From Chrysomallon squamiferum (taxonomy: Eukaryota; Mollusca; Gastropoda; Neomphalida; Peltospiridae): a DNA stretch of 64,000 nucleotides. A program made the position numbers and the translations under genes. Position 1 is the stretch's first letter. Each line of letters opens with the position of its first letter. The notes under the pieces were generated by a model, which saw nothing but the letters and a program-made list of their open reading frames with translations, searched no databases and had not been told where the DNA came from. Positions 51,101 to 63,938 of this stretch are shown piece by piece. Where the stretch lies: assembly GCA_012295275.1 (NCBI GenBank), contig CM022670.1:29529938-29593937 (forward strand), in the 5' to 3' direction.

Positions 51101-52502
51101 GATTTATCTACATTCAGTTGCTACCTTCACATAGATCATAGAATTGCAAATCTATTTAAACTGAATGAAATCTGAACTTTAAATTTTGAATTTAAATAGA
51201 AATAGATTTTTTTTTAAAGTATATTATCTTGAAATAAATCATCAAATTATGTAAAGCTCCACATAATGAACATTTTTTCTTTCTTTCTTCCTTGAAACAA
51301 TGATTTACAAAAAAAAAAAAAGTTTTTCTTTCCATTTTATTATTTTTTATAACTTAATTTTCCTTTATTCTTCCTACATAAAACATTTTAGCCATAAATT
51401 TGTAAGACACAAGTCAACTGAAGACTGAAGAGATTAAGAATACTTGAGATCTATTTGTCTTGTGCCCCCTCCATTGGAAGAACAACACTTTTATATTCAG
51501 TACTTAAAGGGTAGACCAGGTTTTGTCTGGTATTTTTAGATCTAGGCCAACTAGTTTGTTTATTCATATTGAGTTTTCTTTACTTTTAGCTGTTAAACTA
51601 ACACTCTGAACCTACCAAACAAACCATTCATAAATAATAAAGAATAATAATAATGAAATATTTTTTTTATTTTTATTTATTTATTATTATTATTATTTTT
51701 TTTATCTGTTAGATAGTTTGTTATAATTCATTTATTTTCACGCGTAAACCTATATCAATAATAATAAATTAAAAAAATATGAATCATATTTACAGAGAGC
51801 ATTATAAAATGTTTTGTGACTTTTTTTTAAGGACTAAATAACAAATATAAAAGGTTTTCTCACAAAAGTTGTTTGTATAGTGAATGACGGTTTGGAAATT
51901 AATACTAGAAGTAAAATATTTGTTTTTTATTTTCTGCATAAAGAGAAGTAATCTTGTTCTGACCATATCTTATTTGTTGTTTGCTTGAAGGGTTTGAGAA
52001 GCTCTGATTTAGCAGATAACTCACTTGTAATGACATGGATTATATTATTTTGGAAGTAAAGATAATTTTTTTTACATAATTTAATTTTTTTTTTTAAAGA
52101 TTTATATAAGGAGGTGGATGGAGATTTTAAAATTTTATACAGATTTCCTATCTTCACTTCTAAAACATTAATATAACTGAATCAGCTGCTTTCATTGGCA
52201 GAAACAGTTTTTGTTTGTATATTATCATTTCTGTCAGTTATTATTATTATTAGTAGTAGCAGTAGTGGTAGTAGTATATTGCTTCTTTTTCTTATTGCTG
52301 CTTTCGTTTTTATCATTTCTTATTTAGTTATTTATTTATTATTATTAATATTAATTCATTCACTGACTAATTTTTTTAATTGTTATTGTTTTATCTACTT
52401 CACTTTACTGTGGATATTTTTATTATTATTTCAGATCAGCTAGACAGAAAAGTATATCTATGAAATATTTTGCATTTAAACAAACATAAACTTTGTAACA
52501 AG
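47448..52502. other. 5 kb gap: promoters, possible 5' exons, microsatellites
   Basis: No coding exon was recognised. A long AAT tract lies at about 48082-48132 and an A/G homopolymer run (A then nine G) at about 48525-48547. Two short non-coding stretches end in good donors and could be untranslated first exons of the gene that starts at 52503: one ending at about 49260 (gtaagtgc) and one at about 49611-49660 (gtaagcga). The last 5' exon of that gene opens with an acceptor at 52431-52434 and contains a 9-codon upstream frame (52460-52489) before the main ATG. Confidence 0.45.
48082..48132. repeat. (AAT)n microsatellite
   Basis: About 50 bp of AAT/ATA triplets inside a longer A/T-only low-complexity stretch beginning near 48006. 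Confidence 0.9.
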
Positions 52503-53358
52503 ATGGATAAATCTGACATTTCAGTGTCAGTAGGATTTGAATGCAAACCTGCTTCAACGCTGAATCATAACATTCACAACACTTGCATTCAGGATGATTT
52601 TAATGTGGACTATGCACACAAAGTTGACAAATTAGATGGCAGTTTAAAGTTTTTGGATTCTGAAAGAAAACATGGTTTGTGGACAGAGAATGATGATATG
52701 GAAGTGAAAAGTGATATTCCCAGAAACCATGACACCTGGGATGTTCTACTAATGGAAGACAAAGCCAGAACCAGAGAAGACTTATCTAAAGGGATTTTTT
52801 CTGATGGTGAATCTGATCATGATGATCATTTTTTGGAAAAATCATTATCAGAACCAGAAAGATCAAGAGCAAGTAACTCTATTGAAGATTCTTTTTCTGA
52901 AGATATAGGGTCTTGTGATGATGCTATGGAAACAGACAGTTCTGAAGGTAGCTGCAGAGAAAGACTGGAACCAGATACAGATTCAGAAGAGGTATACATG
53001 TCAGTTGGATTGGGATGTGTTATTAACAGGTCAGCAGAGGCAAAAAAACAAGAAATGGGAAATTTGTCAAATATAGATGAGGAAGAAGAACTGGAATGTT
53101 TCCAGGAAGATACAGATAATCTAGATCTGGTTCCAGATGTTGATCTCAGAGTATTAAGTGCTACTTCTGATTTGGGTGGAGGAAGGAGAGGCATTCCAAA
53201 CACACCAGCAAGTTTTCTGGCAGACACTTCAAATGGTCTGAGAAATGTTCAGTCAAGGTGAGAAGAAATGTAAATAAGAACTGTTACAGAATTATTATAA
53301 ATTTTTCAGTGATTAGTAAATAATATCATTCTTTGATTAAGAAAATGATTATGGTTTT

Positions 53359-53391
<33 letters not shown>

Positions 53392-56300
53392 TAATAAATA
53401 ATGCAGTATTAAAAACTGGAGCAATCATCATGGCATTGCAAAATGTATGTTGATTTCAGGAATTATATAATTAATAGTATTTAAAAATTAACAATAATTT
53501 TAACAATGAACATCATTTTACATAAGATATTGTTGATAATAATAATGATAACACATGAATTGTTGAAGAAAATAATTGTAGCAACAATAATTTTGCTGAA
53601 GATATTGTTGATAATAATGATGATAACAGATGTATTATCTAAACAATTTAATTTTTTTTTACAATTAACAATTGTTTTGCAGAAGATAATGTTGATAATA
53701 ATCATGCGATGAACATGTGATGATTAATAAAGATGATAGTTCTATTAATAGAAAAGCTAAAAAACTGACACCTAATAAAGATTTATTTTTGTTTCAGAAG
53801 AATGAAATGATAAATGTCAGTAAATTTACAGTTAAAATAATTTATTCTATTTTAATTTAAAAAAATGTTAAAGCACCAACTTGTGAAGAAAAATGGAATG
53901 AGCTTGGCTTTAATATATTCTGGAGACCAGTTTGGAAATGGATACACTATAGTGATAAATTTACTGAATTTATAGACTTAGATTTTAGAATAGTTCATCT
54001 TATAATATATACATATAGTAAATTATATAAATATGGCAAAATCTCATCTAGTATATGTCCATTGTGTTTGAAGGATGATGAAGATTTGTGCCATTTATTT
54101 TTGTATTGTGAAGAATTGAAGGAATTAATATCAATCTTTCATGAAATATGTATTTATATATTTAAGAAAACAGGTTTTCCCCTAGAGCAATTAAAAAGAT
54201 TATTAATATTTGGATGTTATCTCAAAATTGAAAATAGTACAATAGAATTTATTAATATTATTCTTTCAATTTATAGAATATCAGTGTTCAAAAGGTGTGT
54301 AATAGCTCAATTGAAAGGAACAAATATCAAAATAAAACATTTTTTTAGAAATTATGTGTATCAGTGCTTTAAAATCATTCTAAATCAATATCGTATTCAA
54401 AACAAACTTTTAATTTTTATTAACAAATATGTTAAGAACAATATTTTCCTAGAATTAAAAGATGACATACTTATTTTCAAATATCCTTTGGCAAGCTATA
54501 AATAATCAATATCCCTATATCATGGAAATGGATAAAAGAATTAATACTATAAAATACTGTAAATATATATGAATATTCTGAGTAAATAAATATGTGTGCA
54601 TGTGAGTGTGACTGAGTGTGTGAGAGGATACCTATTTTTTATTCTTGTTATTTACAGCTTTAATCTTATTTTAATTGTGTACAACTGTTGATTATACCAA
54701 TAAAGATAAAAAAATATATATATAAAGATGATAGTTATTATGACAATAACAAGTTGATATGTTTGGTATTTATTTCAGGATAGCAGACTTGACAACTCCT
54801 TCTTCAGTAGTAACTGAGTATGTAACATTTATCAAGTTTGCTTTTTGTTTTAACAAAGTTATTACCCGTCTCTGTGCATTTAATATTTTCATTTAAAACA
54901 CCTCACTGTTAAAAGTAATCAGTGTATTTTAAAACGACCAGTGTCACAAGTAACTAGAAGTTATAAAATAAAAGCAGAGACAAGTTAAGTTAGGCAAACA
55001 GTAAAAGTTTGTGTATTGTTACTTATTTATTTTTTAACTTAAATGTGTAGTTCTGGTGATAAATACAAATGATTTAAAACAAAGACTAAGTAATTATTTT
55101 TTATGGAGCTATTCTTTCCTTATAATAAAAACAACCTAATTACTGTGATATTTCCATTATTATGCTCTTATTCCTTACAGAGAAATGACTGCACTGAATA
55201 AATTTTATATTATTATCATATCCTCAGTCTGTGAGGAACTTTTTATTTATTTATTTATTTATTTATTTTTTACCTTTAAATTATTATTCTGAAATATGTA
55301 ATAAAGAAATATTAATTTCAAAGCTTAAAAATGTATTATAAAATGGTATACTTTATTGTTGTCAAAGTTTGGTGACTGGTCCATACAGAACAATCACTTA
55401 AACATATTTGAATTTATTTGTGCTGTTTGCTTGTATCACCAAAGCTAATGAATATCTTTTAAGTAACTATATTTACTTCATTAAAATAATAATTTTGCTA
55501 AAAATAAAACAAAAATCCAACAGAATAATAAATAAATAAAAATAATAGAAATATATTTTAATTATGCTTCAACTGCTTGTACTTAAAAGCAGCAAGGATA
55601 AAACGGTAAAAATATGTTTATTGATTATATTATAGCTTTAAGCCAATAGATCGCTTAATTCTAACATTACAAAAATGAACTAAAAAGACTGAGTTATCGC
55701 AGTCTGTAGTTCTTCTCTTCTGATAATAATTTTATTATATCGTTCAAAGTGATTGCCTGCTTTTGTTATTTATTGTACAGTTTTATTTGATTTCATGTTT
55801 ATTAATATAAATTTATAGCAAATGACAATGTTTTGTCAGATAGTTTATACTAGAATATATTTTATACATACCTATATATATCTGTGCACACACTAACACA
55901 TATATACACATACAAAACAAAATGAAATATAAAAGATATATTCATTATTCCTTTGCCATAAATAATCCTTACACAAATGTTATTATAATTCCATTTTGAC
56001 TTGAACTTTAAAATCTTTATTTAATATTTGCTTAAAAAGAAATTACAAAAGAATATGTCTTATGACCACCATTAACTATTCATAATATATCATATCACCA
56101 CCATTAACTACTCATAATATATTGTATCACCACCATTAACTATTCATAATATATCATATCACCACTATTCATAATATATCATATCACCACCATTAACTAC
56201 TCATAATATATCATATCAGCATCACTATTCATAATATATCAATCACCACCAGTAACTATTCATTATATATCACACCATTAACTATTCATTATTTATCATA

Positions 56301-57593
56301 TCACCACCACTAACTATTCATATATCATATCACTACCATTAATAATCCTATTATACCATATCACCATCATTTATTATTCTTATGATATCACAACCATTAA
56401 CTATTCATAATATAATCATATCACGACCATTTACTATTAACAATATATCATAACATGGCCATTAACCAAACTTTCTCATTTAAATACATTTTTCATGTTA
56501 TATTCACAATACTTTTTATGTATTTCTGTGAGTTCTTTTGACAATTACTTTAACCAAGCTCAGCACATTACTATTTCACACAATGAACAAAATGTCTTAT
56601 ACTCTTTGTATTGCTCAGTGAAAGCCAGGCAAATATGAATTCACAGCAAATAAAAAAAATAATTTGTTCACTGAGTTATATTCCACTGTACCTGTTTTAC
56701 TGGAGTAAATAAATCTATAACAGTTGAGAACCATGCCCGAGCAAGGTATTCAGTATTTAAGAATCTGTGACTTTGGATATGATTGTTTTTTAATGTGTGC
56801 TGGGATTTGATTAATTGAGAATATTATTGATGTGTTCTGTCACCAATTGTCACTGGGATTGATTCCTGCAGAGTGTTTTTGTGTGGTAAGAAGTAAAAGA
56901 GGAAATATCAAGCTGATGGTGATAAAGGAGAAAAGAGAAATGGAATCAGGATCTGGTTCATGTCCTCCTGTGAAGTGGCAGTTGCCAGCCATAAAAACAG
57001 AGCAGGCTTTGAGGTACACTGACAGAATATTCTACATTTTTCAATTTTTCATAAGTTAGTTTTCGTTATTTATAAAAAAAAACTTTTGGGGTGTAGTGAT
57101 AGAATACTGTACATGTTTCAGTTTTTGTTAAAAAAGTTATGAGTAACATTTCAGCAGTTGCTTTATGAAAGCTGAAATCTGAATTGCAGTTGTAGTGATC
57201 TGGATGACAGCATGGAGTATTAGTTTCATTTATAATAGAAGACTGAAAATAATATTAGATTCGTAGAGGAATTGAAAATACTAACCCAAACAGTTTGGTG
57301 ATATAAATTTAAATGTCCTGTTTTTAACTATTTAATACAGTTGTATTAAATTTTTATCTGAATTAGTTTAGTCATTTATACTGATTTCTTTTTAAATCAG
57401 ATTAAATGTTTTAGGTTTCATTTAACCAGTGTATCATAGATTTTCGTAATTTCTATTACATGCCACAGAAATTATATCATTAAATAAATACAAATCTTTA
57501 TCACATTTAAAAAAAATACCCACTCGATTATTTCAGTATATGTAATAATATTTTTTTAATGCTTTATAACATGTTTAAAACTTTTAAGCTTCA

Positions 57594-57629
<36 letters not shown>

Positions 57630-60600
57630 AAAAAAAGAATAATAATAACAAAAAGATAATAAACAAAAATATAACAAATATGTTATTGTATTTGTTAGCA
57701 TTCATTAACAAGTAGCAGGAAAGGAAACTCTTTAATACAATGCTACAGTTAAGAATAGTCCTGTTGTCCGTTATAAACATTATATTTCAGATACCATTAC
57801 CCTTTTCTTTCTTTTCTCCTTTTCTGTATTTTAATGAAAATACTATTGTTCAATGTGTTAATTTCTAAATAACAATCTATATTGGAAACTTATTTTTGTG
57901 GGCATTTTTTTTCATTATTATGGTACAAATTTGGCACTTTGTTAGTTTAAGAAAAACAAATGCTTATTGGATTTAACTTTCATTATGATATATCGTTTTC
58001 ACTACAAATACAAACAACAACAATAATAAAATATGTAGTAATAAACATAATAAAAGAAGGAAAGAAGGGTGCATGCTGAAATATCTAAATAGAATATAAA
58101 GGGATAGAATGAGCTGAACTGGTCCTAATTTGAAAAGTGAAAAGCCAGTAAGTAATACCTCCTACCTGACACAGATTAAAAATATATTGTTCACTCTGCA
58201 CTGTAATTTAAGACAAACAGGGTACATTTATTGAGTAAGCTGTTGTTTATATACTGAATATTACTGAATGTTTGAAACATTTCTGTTTATTTCTCAAATA
58301 TGTTGGTTTATTTTTGGAACTTATCTTTTTATTTGTTGGAAATACTTCCAGTTAGGGTCATGAACAGTCATGCCTTTTATGTATCCTATAAGGTAAGGCA
58401 TTAGAAATAAATCTAAAATATGGGGCAATGCTATTGAGATTGTTTTAATAATAATGACCCTATTAAAATCAGGTTTATAGCCAACCAATCTAGTGCTTTT
58501 AAATCATTAAACTTTACTCTCAGTAATTATTTAATTATTATTATTTTTTAAATATCGTAGTCAAAATAAAAATAAAAATTTTGCATTTTCTGGGTGTAAA
58601 TTAATTAAAGAAAACTGCATTGATAATATCTTGATAATGATGATGATAATAATAATAATAGGAACTGTATCTATGAACTAATGACGAAGATAATAATAAT
58701 AATAATAATAACAACAACAAAAAGGTTAACTTTAAGACAGGAATTTTTACATTATCTCTGAATATTAACTATAGATTATACAATTCTGTAACATATTTAA
58801 TCTGTTACTGTTGTATAGCTGTTTGTAAGCACTGTTAACACAAACATTATCAACTCCACTTGACACCAAAACTTTACCTTTATTCACTGAATTCAGTTTC
58901 ACAGCTCACTGGTTTTAAATGTATACTAACAATAAATAGAGGAGGTCTGTTTCTGAAATTAGTAGGTCTTATGTCCTTAGCAACATAACTTAGTTTCTAT
59001 GTGTACATATGTGTTTGTATGTGAACCTGGGTGTACAGGTGTGTTTAAATTGGTGTGTGTATGTGTATATTTTTTACAAAACACAAAACACACATACATA
59101 TATATATTAAAGTACATATAGATAATATATATTTATTTTCTCAAATCTTTTCTCTTTTATATTTTAATGTTCTTTCTTTCTAAGGCAAATAAAGTGTAAG
59201 AAACTCTGTTAAAGTTAATTCAAATTGTAACAGTCAAAGATCAAATTCAGTATTATCATGTTCTATATATTTAGGCAGCTAATATCAGATTTATTTCTTT
59301 TTTATTTATTTGTTTTATTTATTTATTTATATTTTTTAACTGCCAATAATAATTAAAATAATAATAATAATAAATAAACAGAAGTAATATCTAAAGGCAA
59401 CCAAAAACTGTATAGAATTTGGAATGCTACTACATACAGAGACAATGTAATGCACTAAAATTACTAATGTCAAAAAACCCCACAATTTCTTTTTGTGTAC
59501 TTGTCTGTAAATACATGGCTTTTTGGCTTTAATCTCTGCACTCCTTACAAGCTACAAAATATTGAACCTTTATCTCCTGATCTGGTAACACAATACTGTT
59601 AACATATATTACCCAGCAACCACCATTATCACATTTATAGTGAACTGCATATGTATTATAAAATAGTGGTAAGGAGAGTGTAAAATTCAAAGGAAATATT
59701 GATATAGGCTTACATAATACATATTCATAGGTTATGTGTCAAATAAAATGCCTGTACTTGAAGGATATGAATGGCATATTTGGTGAAATAGAAAAGGTTG
59801 TTTTTCTAGTTGTGTAATACAGTGTTAGGTGACAGAGGCATGTAAGATAAAACTGTTACTGAATAACAGCAAACGCTGGTTTACCTGTGTTGTCAGTTCA
59901 TTTATGATTATTTTAACATAACGGTGTTTCAGGCAAAAGGTAAGTATTTTCTTCTTCTAAATTTAGTTGTGTTTATTATGGTTATTTATACAGAGCTGAT
60001 TTGTATACATTTTATATATATGTATGTAATTATTTAAATCTCTTTCCTTTGTGCAAATAATAACAAAACACCTCTCTGTCATGCAAGTGAAAAAGTCAGT
60101 GACTAACATTAATCCTTTGTTTGAAAACACAGCTTATTCTTTAACATAAAAAAAATTAAAAATAATAATAATAAAATAAAATTAAAATCTTCTAAGCAAA
60201 ATACTATTGTTTTAGCAAAATACTTAAACTTATGAAACACTTTATAATTCATCTTCTTGTTACCAGCATACTTACCTCTGAGCAACACATTTTTTCTCAA
60301 TTCTCAAAAGTGGCATATTTCCAATTTCAGCCAAAGTTCATTATTGACACATCAAAATCTACTGCACATAACCCATTTGAGAGAAGCACATATAATCAAT
60401 AAAATTAGCTAACAGACTGATGTTTTCTCTCTTAGTGTTGAAGATTTATTCTATAAATTTTGGTGTGAAACTAAAGCACCCATTTTAATTATAAAAACAA
60501 ATACCTTTAAAGGAAAGAGAGAGAGACAGATGCATGTATGTATATAGATAGATGTGTGTGTTATCTTAAAGTTTACTAATTTAAAATGTGATAAAGTGGA

Positions 60601-61182
60601 ATCAAAGTAACATTTGACTGTTGGAATAGGAAATAACTGAAAAACTGCTGATAGGATCTTACAACTCATCACACTTCATGTAATCACTCTGGCACTAATT
60701 ACTGCTAATTCTTAATATTTAATTTATATTCCTTTACTAAAAGTTATTCTTATCACCTCTTTTTAGTCCATACTTCAGGATATAGTTAGAATGGGTTATT
60801 TATGTAAATATGAACATATTACTATAATGTCACACATTAACCATCTGATGGCATAATACTTTTTTTCCCCAGAGACACAACTCGAGCATGTGAATCCAGA
60901 GAAGCCATTTTCCGTCGTGCACTATCTCTGATGTCAACACGGTGCACTAATGACGTTGGTAACAACATGGGTGTGCCTCTAATTGATGTGAATGAACCAC
61001 CATTTGGTGTTCATGTTCCTGTGTATTTCCACATCCACCAGAACAAACCATCTCCAATGGCTCCACTCAAAGTAAGAATTTTCTTATTGAATACAGAATT
61101 TGATACATCAGGAAATAACAATATTTATGTTTTAATCTTCATTAAAAAAAAAATAATGAATAAATGAATACATTTTATATAG

Positions 61183-61235
<53 letters not shown>

Positions 61236-61521
61236 ACTAATAATAATAATAAAAAATAAATAAATAAATAAAATAAAAACAAATTAAATAAATAAAAAAT
61301 AAATGAAAAAACATTCCTTTTTCAATGTAAAGATATGTTTAATATGTCTTAATATGATTTTGTATTTAACATATACCTGCAAATGGTAGCCAAAAAAGTC
61401 TTCATTTATTTAGAATGATTGTCTAGATTATGTTCTGACAGAAAGTTTTTCTTACCTTGTATACTGAGCAAAATAATTAAGCTATTTGTAGTTGGCTATG
61501 TCCATCCACACACAGACACAC

Positions 61522-61576
<55 letters not shown>

Positions 61577-62092
61577 TCAAACTCAAACATTCTCACCAAT
61601 TGTCATAGAGATTTTATTTCTGAAAGGTGGATTTCCTTTCTTCTTTTTTTTAAATTTTACCATGGACTGTATAGACAATTCTTTTTTTCATTATCAAACA
61701 TAATATTGAACAATATCTTCACCATTTCTGTTTCAGATGTTCTTTTTATATTTGCATGTATGTGTAATAAATAGTATTTAAATATTTTACACACACACAT
61801 ACACAGAAAAGATAGCAATTTAACAGAATGAAATTAACTATCAAATATTTAAACTTTTTAACTTACTTTTTAATATCCAAAATTCTCACAAATGTCATAA
61901 AAGTGCTATGTTATTATCTGATAATAGTGTTGTTTTAAGATATATTTAGTGTTTTACATAAATGACATACAATAGAAATATAGGTAAATGATATAGCACA
62001 GATTTAAGTAAATAAAATATAGCAGATATAGGTAGTTAAATGGTATACCACAGATGTGTAATAGATACAGGAATAAATGATATACAATTTTC

Positions 62093-62127
<35 letters not shown>

Positions 62128-62985
62128 AGAATTCACTTCAACACAGAAAGATGTTATAACATTAAATCTGATTTCTACCCATTTATATTTGTTTTTCAGG
62201 CTTGGAGAGGTTATCATGGCAATGTATATTTTGAACCAATTGCCATCAAAGGTATTCAAGAAGAGAAAGAATCTAAATTTACATCGCCAAACTGGAGAGA
62301 GGCAAGCACAGACAGCCAGTATCAACAAATGATGTCGACAAGGCGGCTGAGATCATCAGGCAGACCAGCTACAACTCCTCCATCTAGATCAAACACACGA
62401 CTTTCTGCCCGCAGCTCTGCTATAAGCCAGCCACAGACACAACAGCAGAGTGTTCTGCAGGACAAGCACATGCTGAGTCATTCTAGTGAACCAAGCCCTG
62501 ATGATGTCCAGTTCAAGCAGGGACTGCAGGACACTGGCAGTCTGAATGTACGCACTGAACAGTGTGAGCCCATAAGTAAAAAACAACCTTACAACAGAGA
62601 GAAAATCTGTAAAGGATCAGTTGCCCATAAGCTGAAGGCCCTGAAGGAAGAGAAGAAGGAACAAGAGAAGAAGAAGAATCCACTGCTGAAAGTGAGTGGT
62701 GACAAATTCAGTCCGGCACTGTCCATGTCGCCATTGTTACGCACAACAACTCAGTATTCATACAGCAACCAGAGACTGACGATGAACAGCCCTGATCCCT
62801 ACCACTCAGCATTCGAACACCTCCCACCCCTTGAGCAGGTCAGAGTCAGTTTGCGACACATGGACAATTTGAGTGATGGTTCTTATGGAAGGAAGGTCAC
62901 AATTACAGAAGAGTTGAAACCTTTTATCAAATACAGTCCTGATGTAAAAGCTAAATATCAAAGACAAGTGCACTACCTCAGTTAA
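52503..62985 (+). CDS. Uncharacterised acidic-to-basic protein, about 632 aa
   Basis: Coding exons: 52503-53257, 54779-54817, 56894-57013 (or from 56891), 60873-61071, 62200-62985; phases agree. ATG 52503 is the first in-frame ATG after the acceptor at 52434. I do not recognise the family. Residues 1-252 are Asp/Glu/Ser-rich and disordered, with many SDxE-type possible CK2 sites. The most conserved-looking part is encoded by exon 4 and the start of exon 5: TRACESREAIFRRALSLM, GVPLIDVNEPPFGVHVPVYF, then MAPLKAWRGYHGNVYFEPIA. The C-terminal 200 residues are Ser/Gln/Arg-rich, include an EEKKEQEKKKN charged helix, and end in KFIKYSPDVKAKY-like basic sequence. There is no signal peptide or membrane segment, and IKTE is a possible sumoylation site. 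The location is probably nuclear or cytoskeletal; no function is assigned. The exon 3 acceptor is the weakest part of the model, and the 39 nt exon 2 is a phase-neutral cassette. Confidence 0.78.
53361..53388. repeat. (AC)n microsatellite
   Basis: A 28 bp AC dinucleotide tract in intron 1 of the uncharacterised gene. Confidence 0.93.
53520..53715. repeat. Degenerate tandem repeat, about 75-85 bp period
   Basis: Three diverged copies share a core AAGATATTGTTGATAATAAT (about 53526, 53600, 53683), followed by ATGAT/ACA-rich segments. They lie in intron 1 just upstream of the LINE fragment. Confidence 0.6.
53861..54717 (+). mobile_element. 5'-truncated LINE tail (RT C-terminal zinc-binding domain)
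   Basis: An open frame from 53861 to the stop at 54505 (about 214 codons) resembles the C-terminal end of non-LTR retrotransposon ORF2. A tryptophan-rich segment (NIFWRPVWKWIH, then DLDFRIVHL) leads to a zinc-binding motif CPLCLKDDEDLCHLFLYC, that is C-x2-C ... H-x4-C, the zf-RVT arrangement. It is followed by a helical tail. The endonuclease and polymerase domains are absent, so it is 5'-truncated. A likely 3' end (ACCAATAAAGATAAAAAAAT) lies near 54700-54717. The frame is intact over its length, which suggests a fairly recent insertion. It is in the same orientation as the host gene. Confidence 0.75.
56065..56465. repeat. Minisatellite, about 31-33 bp unit
   Basis: Roughly twelve imperfect units of the form CACCACCATTAACTATTCAT followed by AATATATCATAT, with frequent deletions of parts of the unit. 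It lies in an intron of the uncharacterised gene. The units degrade toward the right end. Confidence 0.9.
57014..60872. other. Large intron of the uncharacterised gene
   Basis: A 3.9 kb intron with a 31 bp poly(A) run (57597-57627), AAT-type repeats near 58640-58720 and 59350-59375, and AC/TG-rich stretches near 59000-59110. I found no exon whose phase fits the flanking exons. Confidence 0.5.
61184..61252. repeat. (AAT)n microsatellite
   Basis: A nearly pure ATA/AAT triplet tract with a single ACTACT interruption, followed by AAAT repeats. Confidence 0.93.
61525..61574. repeat. (CA)n microsatellite
   Basis: About 50 bp of pure CA dinucleotide in the last intron of the uncharacterised gene. 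The poly Thr-His frame through it is an artefact. Confidence 0.95.
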
Positions 62986-63485
62986 ATGTTCATGCAGTAC
63001 ATATACTAAATTGGGACCTCAGTTAAATGATTATAGGCATGTATCATTCACTTGTGTTTCTATAACAAAAATTTATTTAAAGTATTTCAGCTTGGAAATA
63101 TGGATAGATGGAGATGTGTTCTGTGCTATTTCTCAGATTACACTGCACATTCAGTGAAATGTGCAGTATTCTAGAGACTGCACAGGGCAAATCAGTTTGC
63201 ACTTATGCCCATCACAGTAATAAATATTTCAGAGTTTGTGAAATAAAAGGTATGTGAATGATGCAGATGTATTACCTTTTGATTAATAATTATGTCAGAT
63301 TTTAACAACAATAATGCAAATATGGCTTTCAGATTTATAATGACAATGATGTCAAAGCATAACTCTGTGGACCCCTTATTTCACTCTTTAAGGAGAATGA
63401 ATAAATTAACAAACAAACAAACAAAAAATAAATAAATAAATATTTGGTTTTTATTTTGTTCTTTGAAGTAAAGCACACATATATT
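62986..63485. other. Convergent 3' region
   Basis: It holds the 3'UTR of the uncharacterised gene, with AATAAA at 63219-63224 and 63242-63247, and that of the minus-strand membrane-protein gene. An AAAC then AAAT tetranucleotide run lies at about 63408-63440. Confidence 0.55.
63242..63247 (+). terminator. Polyadenylation signal (AATAAA)
   Basis: A canonical hexamer about 257 bp after the stop of the uncharacterised gene. A second hexamer lies 23 bp upstream. Confidence 0.45.
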
Positions 63486-63938
63486 TCACCTTGTTATTGA
63501 CATTCCAATGTAATATGTTAGTGGAACAATGGCCAATGCTGCTAGGATACATTTCTGAAAAATAAACCTCAAATTAGTAGAGCATCAAGTTATTTTTGGT
63601 AGACATTTGGCTTGCTTTCAATTCTTCATTTCCTTTTTCTAAATATATTTTTTAAATTATTTTATTCACAAACTTTAATTCAAAGAAAAAAGTATGTATT
63701 GTGAAATAATAAGAATAATAATTACAAAAACAACAAAGAAAACAATAATAAAGATGATGATCATCATGATAACTATAAAATAATTATGACAACAATCTTT
63801 ATAAGTGATGACCATTGTTGTCATTATTACAAGATGATGACAAATTTACTTATTTACATACAGCAGCTCCACCAATCATTTTGTTATCCTCATCTGTATA
63901 ATCCAACACAAGGGCAAGCACAACAAATACCAGCAAGT
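63486..63938 (-). CDS. 3' end of an unidentified multi-pass membrane protein gene (partial)
   Basis: Two minus-strand exons with good splice sites: 63938-63862 (entry phase 1, donor gtatgt) and 63554-63486 (acceptor tttcag, stop TGA at 63488-63486). Translation gives a membrane helix (LLVFVVLALVLDY), a short polar loop (TDEDNKMIGGAA), a second hydrophobic helix (CILAALAIVPLTYYIGMSI) and the end TR-stop. The pattern, with two helices joined by a short loop and a very short tail, fits the C-terminus of a multi-pass membrane protein. I do not recognise the family. The rest of the gene lies beyond the right edge. Confidence 0.62.

Noticed and set aside
52826-53227. Minus-strand 133-codon open frame, Ser-rich
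   Set aside because: It is antisense to the acidic first exon of the uncharacterised gene, and the complement of Glu/Asp/Ser codons gives Ser/Phe-rich frames without stops.
54480-54489. ATATCCTTTG resembling a U12 AT-AC donor
   Set aside because: It is inside the LINE fragment frame, lacks the full consensus, and has no partner exon.
56065-56465. Regularly spaced repeat that could be mistaken for a CRISPR array
   Set aside because: Units are directly adjacent with no unique spacers, and the DNA is nuclear animal sequence; it is a minisatellite.
59934-59940. Possible 7 nt microexon between a good acceptor and gtaagt
   Set aside because: Its length would shift the frame between exons 3 and 4 of the uncharacterised gene and bring an early stop.
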